Positions 6,118-11,547 of a stretch of DNA of 11,547 nt are shown piece by piece. Below the pieces are notes generated by a model, which saw nothing but the letters and a program-made list of their open reading frames with translations, did no database searches and was not told where the DNA came from. The number at the start of each line of letters is the position of its first letter. The first letter of the stretch is position 1. Both the position numbers and the translations under genes were made by a program. Source of the stretch: JACZQZ01 sp046756945 (GTDB taxonomy: Bacteria; Pseudomonadota; Alphaproteobacteria; Rhodospirillales; 2-02-FULL-58-16); the NCBI GenBank assembly GCA_046756945.1, contig JBHHXI010000101.1:1-11547 (forward strand). The letters run 5' to 3'.

Positions 6118-7433
6118 AGAACGACGACCGGCGCAAACCGCGGGCCGCGGACGCGGCCACGGAATTCGGCTTCGAGACCCGGGCCATCCACGCCGGGGCC
6201 CGGCCCGACCCGGTGACCGGGGCGCGCAACACGCCCATCTACCAGACCACGTCGTTCGTCTTCGACGACGTGGCCCACGCCGCCGACCTGTTCAACCTGC
6301 AACGGTTCGGCTTCATCTATTCGCGGCTGACCAATCCCACGGTATCGGTTCTGGAAGAGCGCATCGCCAACCTGGAAGGCGGGCGGGCGGCGGTGTGCGC
6401 GGCCTCGGGCCACGCCGCCCAGTTCATCACCTTCTTCACCCTGATGGAGCCGGGCGACGAGTTCATCTCCTCGACCAACCTGTACGGCGGGTCGATCACC
6501 CAGTTCGGCCTCAGCTTCAAGAAGCTGGGCTGGACCTGTCACTTCGTCGACGCCCAGGACCCGGAGAACTTCCGCAAGGCGCTGACGCCCCGGTGCAAGG
6601 CCATCTTCGTCGAATGCCTGGCCAACCCCGGCGGCATCGTCGTCGATCTGGAGCCGGTGGCCGCCATCGCCCAAGAGGCGGGCATCCCGCTCATCGTCGA
6701 CAACACCATGGCGACGCCCTATCTGCTGCGCCCCTTCGAGTGGGGCGCCGACATCGTGGTCCATTCGACGACCAAGTTCCTCAGTGGCCACGGCACGTCG
6801 ATGGGCGGAGCGGTGGTCGAATCGGGGCGCTTCGACTGGGCCAGGAACGACAAGTTCCCGGCCCTGACCGAGCCTGAGGCGGCCTATCACGGGATCACGT
6901 TCTACGAGACCTTCGGCGATTTCGGCTTCTCGGTGAAGGCCCGCGCCGTCGCGCTCCGCGATTTCGGCCCCTGCATGTCGCCGGCCAACGCGTTCTACAC
7001 CATCACCGGCATCGAGAGCCTGCACGTGCGCATGGACCGCCACGTGGCCAACGCCCAGGCGGTGGCCGAATATCTGGAGGCGCACCCGAGGGTGGCCTGG
7101 GTATCCTACGCCGGCCTGAAATCCAGCCCGTACCATGACCTGGCCAGGAAATACCTGCCCAAGGGGGCGGGCTCGGTGTTCACCTTCGGGCTCAAGGACG
7201 GGTTCGAGGCCGGCGTCAAGCTGGTCGAGTCGGTCGAGTTGTTCTCGCACCTGGCCAACGTCGGGGACGCGCGCTCGCTGATTTTGCATCCGGCGTCGAC
7301 CACCCACCGCCAGCTCACCGAGGAGCAGCTAACCGCCGCCGGGGCCGGCCCCGACGTCATCCGTCTTTCCATCGGCCTGGAGAGCGTCGAGGACCTGATC
7401 GCCGATCTGGATAAGGGGCTGGCGTCGGTGTAG
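6114..7433 (+). CDS. metY: O-acetylhomoserine sulfhydrylase (aminocarboxypropyltransferase)
   Basis: This PLP enzyme joins O-acetyl-L-homoserine with sulfide (or methanethiol) to give homocysteine (or methionine). The 439-residue length fits MetY. Cys/Met-metabolism PLP family motifs are in order: NTPIYQTTSFVF (39-50), FIYSRLTNPTVSVLEERI with Y69 and R71 for the phosphate, SGHAAQF (98-104), YGGSITQF (124-131), IVDNTMATPYL with D196 for the pyridine nitrogen, and HSTTKFLSGHG with K221 as the Schiff-base lysine. The end reads RLSIGLESVEDLIADLDKGL, typical of the family. The ATG overlaps the stop of the CoA-binding gene. Coupling to a CoA-binding protein and a crotonase relative is suggestive because its substrate derives from acetyl-CoA, but no regulatory link can be read directly. 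MetZ is less likely because of the length and the FNLQRFGFIYSR wording. Confidence 0.95.
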   Translation: MKNDDRRKPRAADAATEFGFETRAIHAGARPDPVTGARNTPIYQTTSFVFDDVAHAADLFNLQRFGFIYSRLTNPTVSVLEERIANLEGGRAAVCAASGHAAQFITFFTLMEPGDEFISSTNLYGGSITQFGLSFKKLGWTCHFVDAQDPENFRKALTPRCKAIFVECLANPGGIVVDLEPVAAIAQEAGIPLIVDNTMATPYLLRPFEWGADIVVHSTTKFLSGHGTSMGGAVVESGRFDWARNDKFPALTEPEAAYHGITFYETFGDFGFSVKARAVALRDFGPCMSPANAFYTITGIESLHVRMDRHVANAQAVAEYLEAHPRVAWVSYAGLKSSPYHDLARKYLPKGAGSVFTFGLKDGFEAGVKLVESVELFSHLANVGDARSLILHPASTTHRQLTEEQLTAAGAGPDVIRLSIGLESVEDLIADLDKGLASV

Positions 7434-7451
7434 GGGGTACTCCTCAGGGTC

Positions 7452-7477
7452 GGCGCGGCCGGGTTTTGGCCGGCGCC
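7452..7477 (+). terminator. GC-rich hairpin after metY, possible terminator
   Basis: GGCGC-GGCC, a 7-base GGGTTTT loop and GGCC-G-GCGCC form a 9-bp stem with one bulged G, 18 bases after the metY stop. It lacks a following T-run. It is a plausible end of the three-gene operon, with Rho or structure-assisted termination. Confidence 0.4.
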
Positions 7478-7594
7478 GGAAATTCGGCATCCGCTCCCTG
7501 TTTCCGGTCGAACGGTTTTTCGTGGCATGGCATACAATCTCCAACCACCCGGGTGTCCGATGATCCATCTTGAATCCCCCCGACCGGGGACGTG

Positions 7595-8566
7595 ATGATT
7601 AGAGTCCTGATCATTGTGGCGCTGTTCGTCGCCGGTTCCGCCGGCGCGGAACAGATCGCGCCCGACCTCAAGGTCGCGTTTTTCGGGGACCAGGGACTGT
7701 CGCCAGGGTCGAAAGCCGTTCTTCGGTTGGTCAAGGCCGAAGGCGCCCATATGGTTCTGCATCTCGGTGATTTCGACTATGCCGACGATGCAAAGGCTTT
7801 TGACGACCAGATCACCCGCATCCTGGGTGAGGATTTTCCCTACTTCGCCGTCATCGGCAACCACGACGTCAGGGCCTGGCCGGCGTACCAGCGGAAACTG
7901 CGGGCCCGGTTGCGAAGGATTCCCGGGGCGAAATGCGAGGGTGACCTCGGGTACAAGGCGGCCTGTACCTACAAGGGCCTGTTCTTCACGCTGTCCGCGG
8001 CCGGCATCCGGCCGCGATTGGGCGGGCCTGTGGACGTCGTCGCCCGGCGGCGGGCCCACGCCGCTTTCATCACGAACGTGATGGCCCGTTCCGATGCCCG
8101 TTGGAAGGTGTGCGCCTGGCACAAGAACCAACACGCCATGCAAGTCGGCCGCAAGAAGGACGAAGCGGGCTGGGAAGTCTACGAAGCCTGCCGCAACGCG
8201 GGCGCCATCATCGCCACCGGCCACGAGCATTCCTATTCGCGAACCCATTTGATCTCGGCTTTCCGGGACCCACCCGTTGTCGCGTCAACCAGCAACACCC
8301 TTCGCCTGGAGAAAGGCAGGACCTTCGCCTTCGTCTCCGGGCTCGGTGGGAAAAGCGCCAGAGGATTGTATCGGCGCCCGGGCCGGAAGGCACCGGAACC
8401 CTGGTGGGCGGCGGCCTATACGCGGGACGACGGGGCCACGGCCGGGGCGCTTTTCTGCACCTTCAATCCGGACCGGCGCCAGCGCCGGGCGGAATGTTAT
8501 TTCAAGGCCGTGGAGGGCACTATCAGAGACAGGTTCACGGTCATCGCTCCGCCCGCGGGCCAATGA
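7595..8566 (+). CDS. Exported metallophosphoesterase, purple-acid-phosphatase-like
   Basis: The 323-residue protein begins with a short signal peptide (MIRVLIIVALFVAGSAGA, likely cut near residue 18), so it is probably periplasmic. The five metal-binding motifs of the calcineurin-like/purple acid phosphatase family are present in order: GDQG (31-34), GDFDYADD (58-65), GNHD (88-91), AWHKN (H176) and GHEHSYSR (209-216). The tyrosine of GDxxY (Y62) is the residue that gives purple acid phosphatases their iron(III)-tyrosinate colour; its presence suggests this type over plain metallophosphoesterases. Substrates would be phosphomonoesters or similar; none is indicated. The ATG at 7595 has GGGGA 4 bases ahead; a GTG at 7592 is an unlikely alternative. 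The gene stands alone, 161 bases after metY. The family is sure; the purple acid phosphatase subtype is likely. Confidence 0.9.
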   Translation: MIRVLIIVALFVAGSAGAEQIAPDLKVAFFGDQGLSPGSKAVLRLVKAEGAHMVLHLGDFDYADDAKAFDDQITRILGEDFPYFAVIGNHDVRAWPAYQRKLRARLRRIPGAKCEGDLGYKAACTYKGLFFTLSAAGIRPRLGGPVDVVARRRAHAAFITNVMARSDARWKVCAWHKNQHAMQVGRKKDEAGWEVYEACRNAGAIIATGHEHSYSRTHLISAFRDPPVVASTSNTLRLEKGRTFAFVSGLGGKSARGLYRRPGRKAPEPWWAAAYTRDDGATAGALFCTFNPDRRQRRAECYFKAVEGTIRDRFTVIAPPAGQ

Positions 8567-8567
8567 C

Positions 8568-8582
8568 GCCCCGATGCGGGGC
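8568..8582 (+). terminator. Hairpin right after the phosphatase gene
   Basis: GCCCCG-ATG-CGGGGC is a perfect 6-bp stem with a 3-base loop, starting two bases after the stop codon. No T-run follows, so termination is plausible but unproven. Confidence 0.45.
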
Positions 8583-8741
8583 AGAGCGCGCACGCCGGCT
8601 CCCGGAATGCCGGTTCATTTCCGCACCCCGGCCCTGACCCTGGTGATGGCGGAAGGGTCCGTCGGGCCTGCCCGAACCAGCAGGAAAACCCGTCGCGAAC
8701 GGGATTCATAAGAATGTCGGTTCGGTAAACACATCGTGAGG

Positions 8742-8757
8742 TGTGACGCCAGTCACA
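8742..8757. promoter_or_regulatory. CRP/FNR-type palindrome TGTGA-N6-TCACA
   Basis: TGTGACGCCAGTCACA matches the classical CRP consensus TGTGA-N6-TCACA exactly, with the arms extended to 6 bases (TGTGAC/GTCACA). It lies about 364 bases before the cupredoxin-like gene, which is the nearest downstream gene on the plus strand. No good -35/-10 pair is visible beside it. A CRP-family regulator would be expected; which one cannot be told. Confidence 0.55.
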
Positions 8758-9120
8758 TCTAGGGGGCGAAGCATCGCCTACCACATGGCACGCGCCCGCA
8801 CCAACCTGCCGGGCGAGAGCGAAACATCCCTTCGACCGCGCATGGGAATGAGGGTACATGCCGTACAGTGTCGACAAGCGTCTTCGGTGCCATCGTTTTG
8901 ACCTTGGCGCCGTGATGGCCACGGGCGAGGGCCGGGAGAACCTGACGTGAACGGTTCCCGGCCCGCGGGCGTGAACCCCGGCACCGACATACGGGCATGC
9001 GAAGAATGCCGGCACGAACCGGAAACTCCGGCCCGCATCGGCAGCCCATCGCCTTTTCGCTGCGGCCCGCCGACGCGGTGCCCTGCCGATACCAGCCCCC
9101 CGAACATGGAGACCCGACCG

Positions 9121-9597
9121 ATGACCAAAGGCCTTTTCATCAAAAGTCTGCTCACCGCCGGTGTCCTTGTCGCGGCCCAGACGGCCGTTAACCTATCCGT
9201 GGCCGCTCAGCCGGCGACGGTCATTACCCTGACCCAGACCGCGTGCCAGTTCGTCGAGACGGAAAACGGCGTCGACCACGGCTTCAGGTCCACGAAAAAG
9301 GCGGACTGCAAGGCGATCAACGCCGGGACCAGTGCCGACCGGCTGGCCGGGGCAAAGGTGCTGGAACTCAAGCCCGGCAAGTACATCTTCCGGGTCACCA
9401 ACAAGAACGTCCCCTACAGCCTCGGCTTCTGGCTGCGCGGCAAGGGCCTGGGCCGCATCACCCTGCCCAGCGTCTCCGGCGGCGGTCTTGCCGTGGGCAC
9501 GACCAGGGACTACGCCGTCGACTTGAAGAAAGGCGAATACCTCTATTCCTGCCCGCTCAATCCGACCCCCGACTACCGTCTGGTGGTCACCGGCTGA
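9121..9597 (+). CDS. Exported cupredoxin-like protein
   Basis: The 158-residue product has an N-terminal signal sequence (MTKGLFIKSLLTAGVLVAAQ..., cleavage likely near residues 29-32) and a small beta-sandwich domain of cupredoxin type. Recognisable pieces are LKPGKYIFRVTNKNVPYSLGFWLRG (83-107), GGGLAVGTTRDYAVDLKKGEY (120-140) and YSCPLNPTPDYRLVV (142-156). The cysteine of the usual Cys ligand loop is present (C143), but the first-ligand position in the N-V-P-Y-S turn carries Tyr99 rather than His, and no His or Met follows C143. Copper binding is therefore doubtful; C42, C63 and C143 could form disulfides instead. GGAG 10 bases upstream supports the ATG at 9121. It precedes a membrane protein gene by 122 bases. 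The function is unknown. Confidence 0.75.
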   Translation: MTKGLFIKSLLTAGVLVAAQTAVNLSVAAQPATVITLTQTACQFVETENGVDHGFRSTKKADCKAINAGTSADRLAGAKVLELKPGKYIFRVTNKNVPYSLGFWLRGKGLGRITLPSVSGGGLAVGTTRDYAVDLKKGEYLYSCPLNPTPDYRLVVTG

Positions 9598-9650
9598 CCG
9601 GCACCTGTTACACCCCGGCCCTGTTCAGCAAGCGCACCCGTACGCTGGTC

Positions 9651-9666
9651 GGCGCCCTCGGGCGCC
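9651..9666 (+). terminator. Inverted repeat between cupredoxin-like and TVP38 genes
   Basis: GGCGCCC-TC-GGGCGCC is a perfect 7-base inverted repeat that would fold as a 6-bp stem with a 4-base loop, 53 bases after the cupredoxin-like stop. No T-run follows. It may be an intercistronic terminator or an mRNA-stabilising structure. Confidence 0.35.
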
Positions 9667-9719
9667 CCGGTTAACGCGAACGGCAGCGAACCATCCACCC
9701 CTTGTCAGGAGACACCACG

Positions 9720-10478
9720 ATGAGCCGGATCAATACCTTTCGGCCGACCGGCACTTTGTCCGCCGAAACGAAAAAAGGCGGGTTCGGCCTGAAAAAGGTC
9801 CTGCCCCTTATTGTCCTTGCCGCCGGTATCGCGGCCTTCTTCGCCTTCGGCCTCGATCGATACGCCACGTTCGAGGCCCTGCGCCAACATCGGGACGTCC
9901 TGACCGGCTTCGTCGCCGGCAATCCGCTGGTGGCGCCATTGGTGTTCATGGGGATATACGCCGCCGTGGCGGCATTTTCCCTGCCCGGCGGCGCGATCAT
10001 GACCATCGTCGGCGGATTTCTCTTCGGCGCCCGGTTGGGCACGACCTGGGTCGTCCTGTCGGCGACCCTTGGCGCCACGATCCTGTTCGTCATCGCCAGG
10101 ACGTCGCTCGGCGAGCCGCTGCGCGCCCGGGCGGGACCGTGGCTCAGGAAGATGGAGAACGGGTTCCGCAAAAACGGCCTCAGCTACCTCCTGGTGCTGC
10201 GCCTGATACCGCTGTTCCCGTTCTTCGTGGTCAACCTCGTGCCGGCGTTCCTCGGCGTGCGGTTGCGCACCTATGTCATCGGCACCCTGGTCGGCATCAT
10301 TCCCGGATCTCTCGTATACACCACCGTCGGCGCCGGCCTGGGGAGCATCTTCGACCGCAACGAGGCGTTCACCGCCACCGGAATCCTGACCCCGGAGATC
10401 GTCGCCGCGCTGGTCGGCCTGTCCCTGCTTTCCCTGCTGCCCGTCGCCTACAAGAAGATCAAGGCGCGCCACGCATAG
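9720..10478 (+). CDS. TVP38/TMEM64 (DedA/VTT domain) membrane protein
   Basis: The 252-residue inner-membrane protein belongs to the SNARE-associated/VTT (DedA-like) family, whose members act in membrane homeostasis and probably lipid transport. The conserved core includes SLPGG (87-91), GGFLFG (98-103), a segment ending in VIARTSLGEPL (124-134), and FRKNGLSYLLVLRLIPLFPFF (149-169) followed by NLVPAFLGV. About six hydrophobic segments are seen (27-44, 72-88, 108-126, 155-176, 185-205, 226-243). A strong ribosome binding site (AGGAGA, 7-8 bases ahead) fixes the ATG at 9720. The bdhA gene begins 63 bases downstream on the same strand, possibly in one transcript. No substrate can be assigned. 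Confidence 0.92.
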   Translation: MSRINTFRPTGTLSAETKKGGFGLKKVLPLIVLAAGIAAFFAFGLDRYATFEALRQHRDVLTGFVAGNPLVAPLVFMGIYAAVAAFSLPGGAIMTIVGGFLFGARLGTTWVVLSATLGATILFVIARTSLGEPLRARAGPWLRKMENGFRKNGLSYLLVLRLIPLFPFFVVNLVPAFLGVRLRTYVIGTLVGIIPGSLVYTTVGAGLGSIFDRNEAFTATGILTPEIVAALVGLSLLSLLPVAYKKIKARHA

Positions 10479-10541
10479 ACCGTTTACCCTTCCCTTCGAC
10501 GGAAAAAGATCAGGCACTGCTGGAGGGAAAGGATCAGGACA

Positions 10542-11324
10542 ATGCTGAAAGGGAAAGCGGCGGTCGTCACCGGTTCGACGAGCGGCATCGGCCTTGGCAT
10601 CGCCCGCGCGCTCGCCGACGCCGGCTGCAACGTCATGGTGAACGGCCTCGGCGATGCGGCCGGGATCGAGAAGATGCGCAAGGGGCTGGCCGAAGACACC
10701 GGCGTCGACGTGGCCTTTTCGGCCGCCGACATGACCGATCCCCGGGCCATCGCCGGCATGATCGACAGCGCGGCCGACGCCTTCGGCCGAGTCGACATCC
10801 TGGTCAACAACGCCGGCATCCAGCACGTGGCGCCCGTGGAGCAGTTCCCCGACGCCAAGTGGGACGCCATTCTGGCGATCAACCTGTCGTCCCCCTTCCA
10901 CGCGGCGAAAGCGGCTTTGCCGCTGATGCGGAAGAACGGCTGGGGGCGGATCGTCAACATCGCCTCGGCGCACGGCCTCGTCGCCTCGCCTTTCAAGGCG
11001 GCCTATGTCGCCGCCAAGCACGGCCTGGTGGGCTTGACCAAGGCGATCGCCCTGGAGACGGCGGAACAGGGCATCACGTGCAACGCGATCTGCCCCGGCT
11101 ACGTGCACACGGCGCTCATCGAAAAGCAGATCACCGAGCAGGCGGAGGCACGCGGCATCCCGCGCGACAGCGTCATCCGCGACGTACTGCTCGCCGCCCA
11201 ACCGAACAAGGCCTTCGTCGAGGTCGACCACCTCGGCGCGCTGGTGGTCTTCCTGTGCGGCGACGCCGCGGCCAGCCTGACCGGCGCCGCCCTGCCGGTC
11301 GATGGCGGATGGACGGCGCAATAG
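10542..11324 (+). CDS. bdhA: D-3-hydroxybutyrate dehydrogenase
   Basis: This cytosolic NAD-dependent short-chain dehydrogenase interconverts (R)-3-hydroxybutyrate and acetoacetate, the step after breakdown of polyhydroxybutyrate. The 260-residue sequence has the cofactor motif TGSTSGIG (10-17), NNAG (89-92), catalytic N114, S142, Y155 and K159, and the end PVDGGWTAQ. The residues known to hold hydroxybutyrate in the Pseudomonas fragi enzyme, Q94, H144, K152, Q196 and W257, fall at the same numbers, which distinguishes it from other SDRs. The phrases ASAHGLVASPFKAAYVAAKH and RDVLLAAQPNKAFV are diagnostic. AGGA lies 8 bases before the ATG. The next gene (patatin-like) overlaps its end by 16 bases. 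The pairing suggests polyhydroxybutyrate or lipid turnover. Confidence 0.96.
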   Translation: MLKGKAAVVTGSTSGIGLGIARALADAGCNVMVNGLGDAAGIEKMRKGLAEDTGVDVAFSAADMTDPRAIAGMIDSAADAFGRVDILVNNAGIQHVAPVEQFPDAKWDAILAINLSSPFHAAKAALPLMRKNGWGRIVNIASAHGLVASPFKAAYVAAKHGLVGLTKAIALETAEQGITCNAICPGYVHTALIEKQITEQAEARGIPRDSVIRDVLLAAQPNKAFVEVDHLGALVVFLCGDAAASLTGAALPVDGGWTAQ

Positions 11325-11539
11325 AAAGACAGGACACGACCAGAAAACGGAAAACCCTGAACCTCGCCCTGCGGGGCGGCGGCGCCCATGGCGCCTTCAC
11401 CTGGAGCGTCCTCGACCGGCTTCCCGAGGAAGACTGGCTCGATATCGGGGGCATCAGCGGCGCCGGCGCCGGGCCCGGCATCATCCGCCTCTCCATCGGT
11501 CTGGAGAACGTCGGGGATTTGATTTTGGATTTGGAATAA
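11309..11539 (+). pseudogene. Chimeric gene: patatin-like N-terminus joined to a MetY-like end
   Basis: The frame opens with an ATG at 11309 inside the 3' end of bdhA. Residues 16-50 are the start of a patatin-like hydrolase: KTLNLALRGGGAHGAF with the oxyanion GGG, then TWSVLDRLPEEDW and GGIS. A patatin should continue GISGxSAG with the nucleophilic serine. Here residue 53, the serine position, is Gly, and from GAGAGP on the protein reads IIRLSIGLENVGDLILDLE and stops at residue 76. That tail is MetY-like, not patatin-like. The gene cannot encode a working hydrolase, which normally runs to about 300 residues. Patatin-like genes beside bdhA are, from memory, common in alphaproteobacteria, so the true gene probably continues elsewhere. 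I judge a misassembly at a contig end at least as likely as a biological fusion. Confidence 0.8.
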
Positions 11540-11547
11540 AGGGGACA
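11459..11547 (+). other. MetY-like 3' coding fragment at the window end
   Basis: Bases from about 11459 translate as GAGAGPGIIRLSIGLENVGDLILDLE, close to the end of this window's own MetY (GAGPDVIRLSIGLESVEDLIADLD, residues 410-433) but not identical. It is therefore another member of the family rather than a copy of the local gene. The reading frame ends at TAA (11537-11539). If one A of GGAATAAAGG were absent, the frame would continue DLDKG as in MetY, so a one-base insertion or sequencing error is likely. The last part is AT-richer than the flanking DNA. Confidence 0.75.

Larger units (their letters stand above)
8567..9120. other. Long intergenic region, 554 bases, no convincing gene
   Basis: A terminator-like hairpin (8568-8582) and a perfect TGTGA-N6-TCACA palindrome (8742-8757) are the only clear elements. 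Short open frames, such as one of 38 codons from 8785, lack ribosome binding sites and recognisable sequence. The right end holds the ribosome binding site GGAG (9107-9110) of the cupredoxin-like gene. The length leaves room for a long leader or an unrecognised small RNA. Confidence 0.6.

Noticed and set aside
5814..7307. Minus-strand open frame of 497 codons
   Set aside because: It is antisense to metY and the CoA-binding gene and without recognisable motifs.
8785..8901. Possible 38-codon plus-strand small gene after the CRP-type palindrome
   Set aside because: No ribosome binding site and arginine-rich, random-looking sequence; kept only as part of the gap description.
8497..9015. Minus-strand open frame of 172 codons in the long gap
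   Set aside because: No ribosome binding site, no family resemblance, and it overlaps the end of the phosphatase gene.
9705..11321. Minus-strand open frame of 538 codons
   Set aside because: It is antisense to the TVP38 and bdhA genes, and its composition (many R, G, D, H, Q) is that of a shadow frame.
10542..11324. 3-oxoacyl-ACP reductase (fabG) instead of bdhA
   Set aside because: The substrate residues Q94, H144, K152, Q196 and W257 and the AAQPNKAFV segment fit hydroxybutyrate dehydrogenase.

Overview
The window looks like chromosomal DNA of a high-GC alphaproteobacterium, most likely Rhodospirillales-like. The evidence is an rplM-rpsI pair whose S9 carries an N-terminal extension ahead of the conserved core, a 3-hydroxybutyrate dehydrogenase directly followed by the start of a patatin-like gene, and dense ATGA stop/start overlaps. 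I saw no tRNA, rRNA, CRISPR array, insertion sequence or phage gene. Most genes are housekeeping or ordinary metabolism.

Left part (1-4403), all genes on the minus strand. rplM (L13) and rpsI (S9) form the classic ribosomal operon behind a good sigma70-type promoter; S9 contains seven in-frame DLK tripeptides encoded by a 9-base tandem repeat. Upstream lies a two-gene unit, a CmoA-family methyltransferase-fold protein followed by an ICMT/PEMT-type membrane methyltransferase, in DNA that is locally less GC-rich than the rest and with its own promoter. Next come a PaaI-type hotdog thioesterase and a DUF4336 protein.

Middle (4404-7433). A 395-base divergent region holds a 16-base inverted repeat (TTTACGT-TT-ACGTAAA) abutting a TTGACC box, and two copies of a 19-base repeat. 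It precedes a tightly coupled plus-strand operon: an ECHDC3-like enoyl-CoA hydratase-family protein lacking both catalytic glutamates, a CoA-binding protein, and O-acetylhomoserine sulfhydrylase (MetY). The three genes are joined by two ATGA overlaps.

Right part (7434-11547), plus strand. A secreted metallophosphoesterase with the purple-acid-phosphatase motif set is followed by a 554-base region without a convincing gene that contains a perfect TGTGA-N6-TCACA palindrome. Then come an exported cupredoxin-like protein, a TVP38/TMEM64 membrane protein and D-3-hydroxybutyrate dehydrogenase (BdhA). The last gene begins as a patatin-like hydrolase but, exactly at its nucleophile motif, changes into the C-terminal coding end of a second MetY-like gene. 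This is either a recombination junction or an assembly chimera at a contig end.

No unmistakably new system is visible. The best leads are the DLK repeat in S9, the CmoA/membrane-methyltransferase pair, the degenerate hydratase coupled to MetY, and the chimeric end.
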